The notes below the pieces were generated by a model. That model saw nothing but the letters and a program-made list of their open reading frames with translations, was not told the DNA's origin and ran no database searches. Shown one piece after another: positions 62,728-64,000 of a stretch of 64,000 bases of DNA (positions within the stretch are counted from its first letter, which is position 1; each line of letters begins with the position of its first letter). The translations under genes and the position numbers were made by a program. Origin of the DNA: Bacillus_BA fengqiuensis (GTDB lineage Bacteria; Bacillota; Bacilli; Bacillales; Bacillaceae_H); assembly GCA_030813035.1 (NCBI GenBank), contig JAUSTV010000010.1, one strand, 5' to 3'.

Positions 62728-64000
62728 CTAAAAATTCCCTGTCTTAAAAAGAGAAGAATCTTGTTCAGACACGATTAGCTGTTTCTTCTTGCGCAGTTTT
62801 TGATAATAAAGAATAATGACAAGCACACCCGTTCCTACCAGGCTTGTAATCGTCTCAGGATAGATTAACAACAGGGCAGCGACAATTAAGAAAACCCTTA
62901 CAATTGAAGCCGTATGTGTAAATACGTGACCGATAATGGCTGCAGAAAAAGCAAAAATCCCTAATATTGTAAATAACGTAACAAAACCAATTTCTAGAGG
63001 AGACCCGATTAGTAAAATAGCTGGATTAATAACAAAGGCAAACGGGATTAAAAAGGATGAACCGGCTAGAAGCATAGATGTCCAACCCGTTTTTGACAAA
63101 TTTGACTTGGCGATTCCCGCTGCGCTGTAGGAGGCTAAAGCTACTGGAGGTGTGATCATTGATAGAATAGCAAAATAAAAAATAAACATATGCGCTCCAA
63201 GGTCAATAATGCCGAAAGTGACCAAGGCCGGAGCCATCAAAATGGACCCCATAATGTATGCAGATGTAGTTGGTAAACCCATCCCAATAACAATAGTGGC
63301 GATCGCAACAAGAATCAAAGCTAAATAAAGATTGCCGTAAGACAGGCCCATTACCATTTCGGTAAATTTCAAACCTAATCCGGAAAATGAAATGACACCG
63401 ATGATAATGCCTGCTAAAGCACAAGGAATAGCTACTTGCAAGGCCTGCTTTGCCCCGCTTTCTAAAGCTTCAAGAACTTGCTTTATATTCATACGGGTAG
63501 TTTTACGCAAAAAACTTATAACAATCGTAGCAATAATGGCGTAATACGCTGAAGTAAGGAGAGAAAATCCTCCCATCATAAGATAAACCAGCAGGATAAG
63601 AGGAATTATCATATGGGCCCGTTCTTTTACCTCTTTTTTAATATCTGGCATATCTTCCTTCGCCATCCCTTTCATTCCGTCTTTCGAAGCCTGCAAATGA
63701 ACAACTAAGAAATTTTGAATGTAAAAGAGGAGGGACGGAATAATCGCAGCAAACGCAATCGTTGCATAAGGATAACCAAGCGTCTCAGCCATTACGAAAG
63801 CGGCTGCCCCCATAATGGGTGGCATCAATTGGCCTCCTGTGGAAGAAACGGCTTCCACTGCTGCAGCAAACCTGCGTGAATACCCTGTTTTTATCATCAA
63901 AGGGATCGTGAAAATACCAGAGGCAACCACATTCGCTACGGCACTTCCACTGATGCTTCCCATTAAACCTCCAGAGAGGACGGCTGCCTTGGCTGGGCCG
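62728..64000 (-). CDS. TRAP transporter fused permease, C-terminal part
   Basis: At least 423 residues, cut by the window edge. It has many helices and DctM-like features: MGSISGSAVANVVASG, PPIMGAAAFVMAE, GMGLPTTSAYIMGSIL and TPPVALASYSAAGIA, with an extra C-terminal helical extension as in DUF3394-type fused permeases. It would import organic acids with a TAXI or DctP binding protein outside this window. The frame stays open from 63963 to the edge. Confidence 0.9.
   Translation of the reverse strand, partial: GPAKAAVLSGGLMGSISGSAVANVVASGIFTIPLMIKTGYSRRFAAAVEAVSSTGGQLMPPIMGAAAFVMAETLGYPYATIAFAAIIPSLLFYIQNFLVVHLQASKDGMKGMAKEDMPDIKKEVKERAHMIIPLILLVYLMMGGFSLLTSAYYAIIATIVISFLRKTTRMNIKQVLEALESGAKQALQVAIPCALAGIIIGVISFSGLGLKFTEMVMGLSYGNLYLALILVAIATIVIGMGLPTTSAYIMGSILMAPALVTFGIIDLGAHMFIFYFAILSMITPPVALASYSAAGIAKSNLSKTGWTSMLLAGSSFLIPFAFVINPAILLIGSPLEIGFVTLFTILGIFAFSAAIIGHVFTHTASIVRVFLIVAALLLIYPETITSLVGTGVLVIILYYQKLRKKKQLIVSEQDSSLFKTGNF

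Noticed and set aside
1..64000. CRISPR array, tRNA or rRNA genes
   Set aside because: No regularly spaced repeats and no cloverleaf or ribosomal signature were seen; the repeats present are dispersed.

Overview
The window looks like the chromosome of a low-GC, endospore-forming Bacillaceae. Evidence: strong GGAGG-type ribosome sites with ATG, GTG and TTG starts; spore genes (cwlJ-gerQ, a second cwlJ homologue); class III fructose bisphosphatase; a pucABCDE-type xanthine dehydrogenase cluster; and several families of dispersed palindromic repeats. I saw no rRNA, tRNA or CRISPR array. No species is claimed.

Layout. 0-5.5 kb: a surface beta-helix protein, a broken tnpB, a Uma2 nuclease, and a complete IS200/IS605-like unit (TnpB-related protein plus probable omega-RNA) next to the tail of a SEC-C gene. 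5.5-12 kb: an EamA exporter, then the minus-strand molybdenum hydroxylase cluster pucB-pucD-pucE-pucC-pucA. 12-20.6 kb: an orphan omega-RNA-like end, gerQ-cwlJ, an L,D-transpeptidase, an aldo/keto reductase, a poly-Asn protein, an FtsH-like protease, a second CwlJ and small membrane proteins. 20.7-24.4 kb: a run of deletion-scarred pseudogenes. 24.4-40 kb: a glycan island. It has a complete GDP-mannose to GDP-L-fucose route (manC, gmd, fcl), a family 10 fucosyltransferase, several other glycosyltransferases, two methyltransferases, a duplicated glycosyltransferase cassette, and a decaying CDP-glucose branch (rfbF intact, rfbG and rfbH broken). 40-44.5 kb: integrase remnants, an rpsI 3-prime fragment, an oxidoreductase-threonine synthase chimera and other debris. 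44.5-54 kb: thrC, fbp, a coiled-coil protein, a P450, and a sugar-binding protein followed by a broken cdaR. 54-64 kb: molybdenum cofactor genes (moaD, moaE, moeB, moaA, modB, with moeA and a second modAB reduced to fragments), a tautomerase, a thioesterase, an alpha/beta hydrolase and the end of a TRAP permease.

How it fits together. The moa/moe/mod genes supply cofactor that the PucCDE enzyme would use. The fucose genes supply the donor for the fucosyltransferase, probably for a spore or cell-surface glycan. The window is full of truncated and fused genes, many joined at short shared words. The most striking case is an oxidoreductase whose two broken copies, 20 kb apart, hold complementary parts; one copy is fused in frame to a duplicated thrC 3-prime end. 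These junctions should be confirmed on raw reads before any biological conclusion is drawn.
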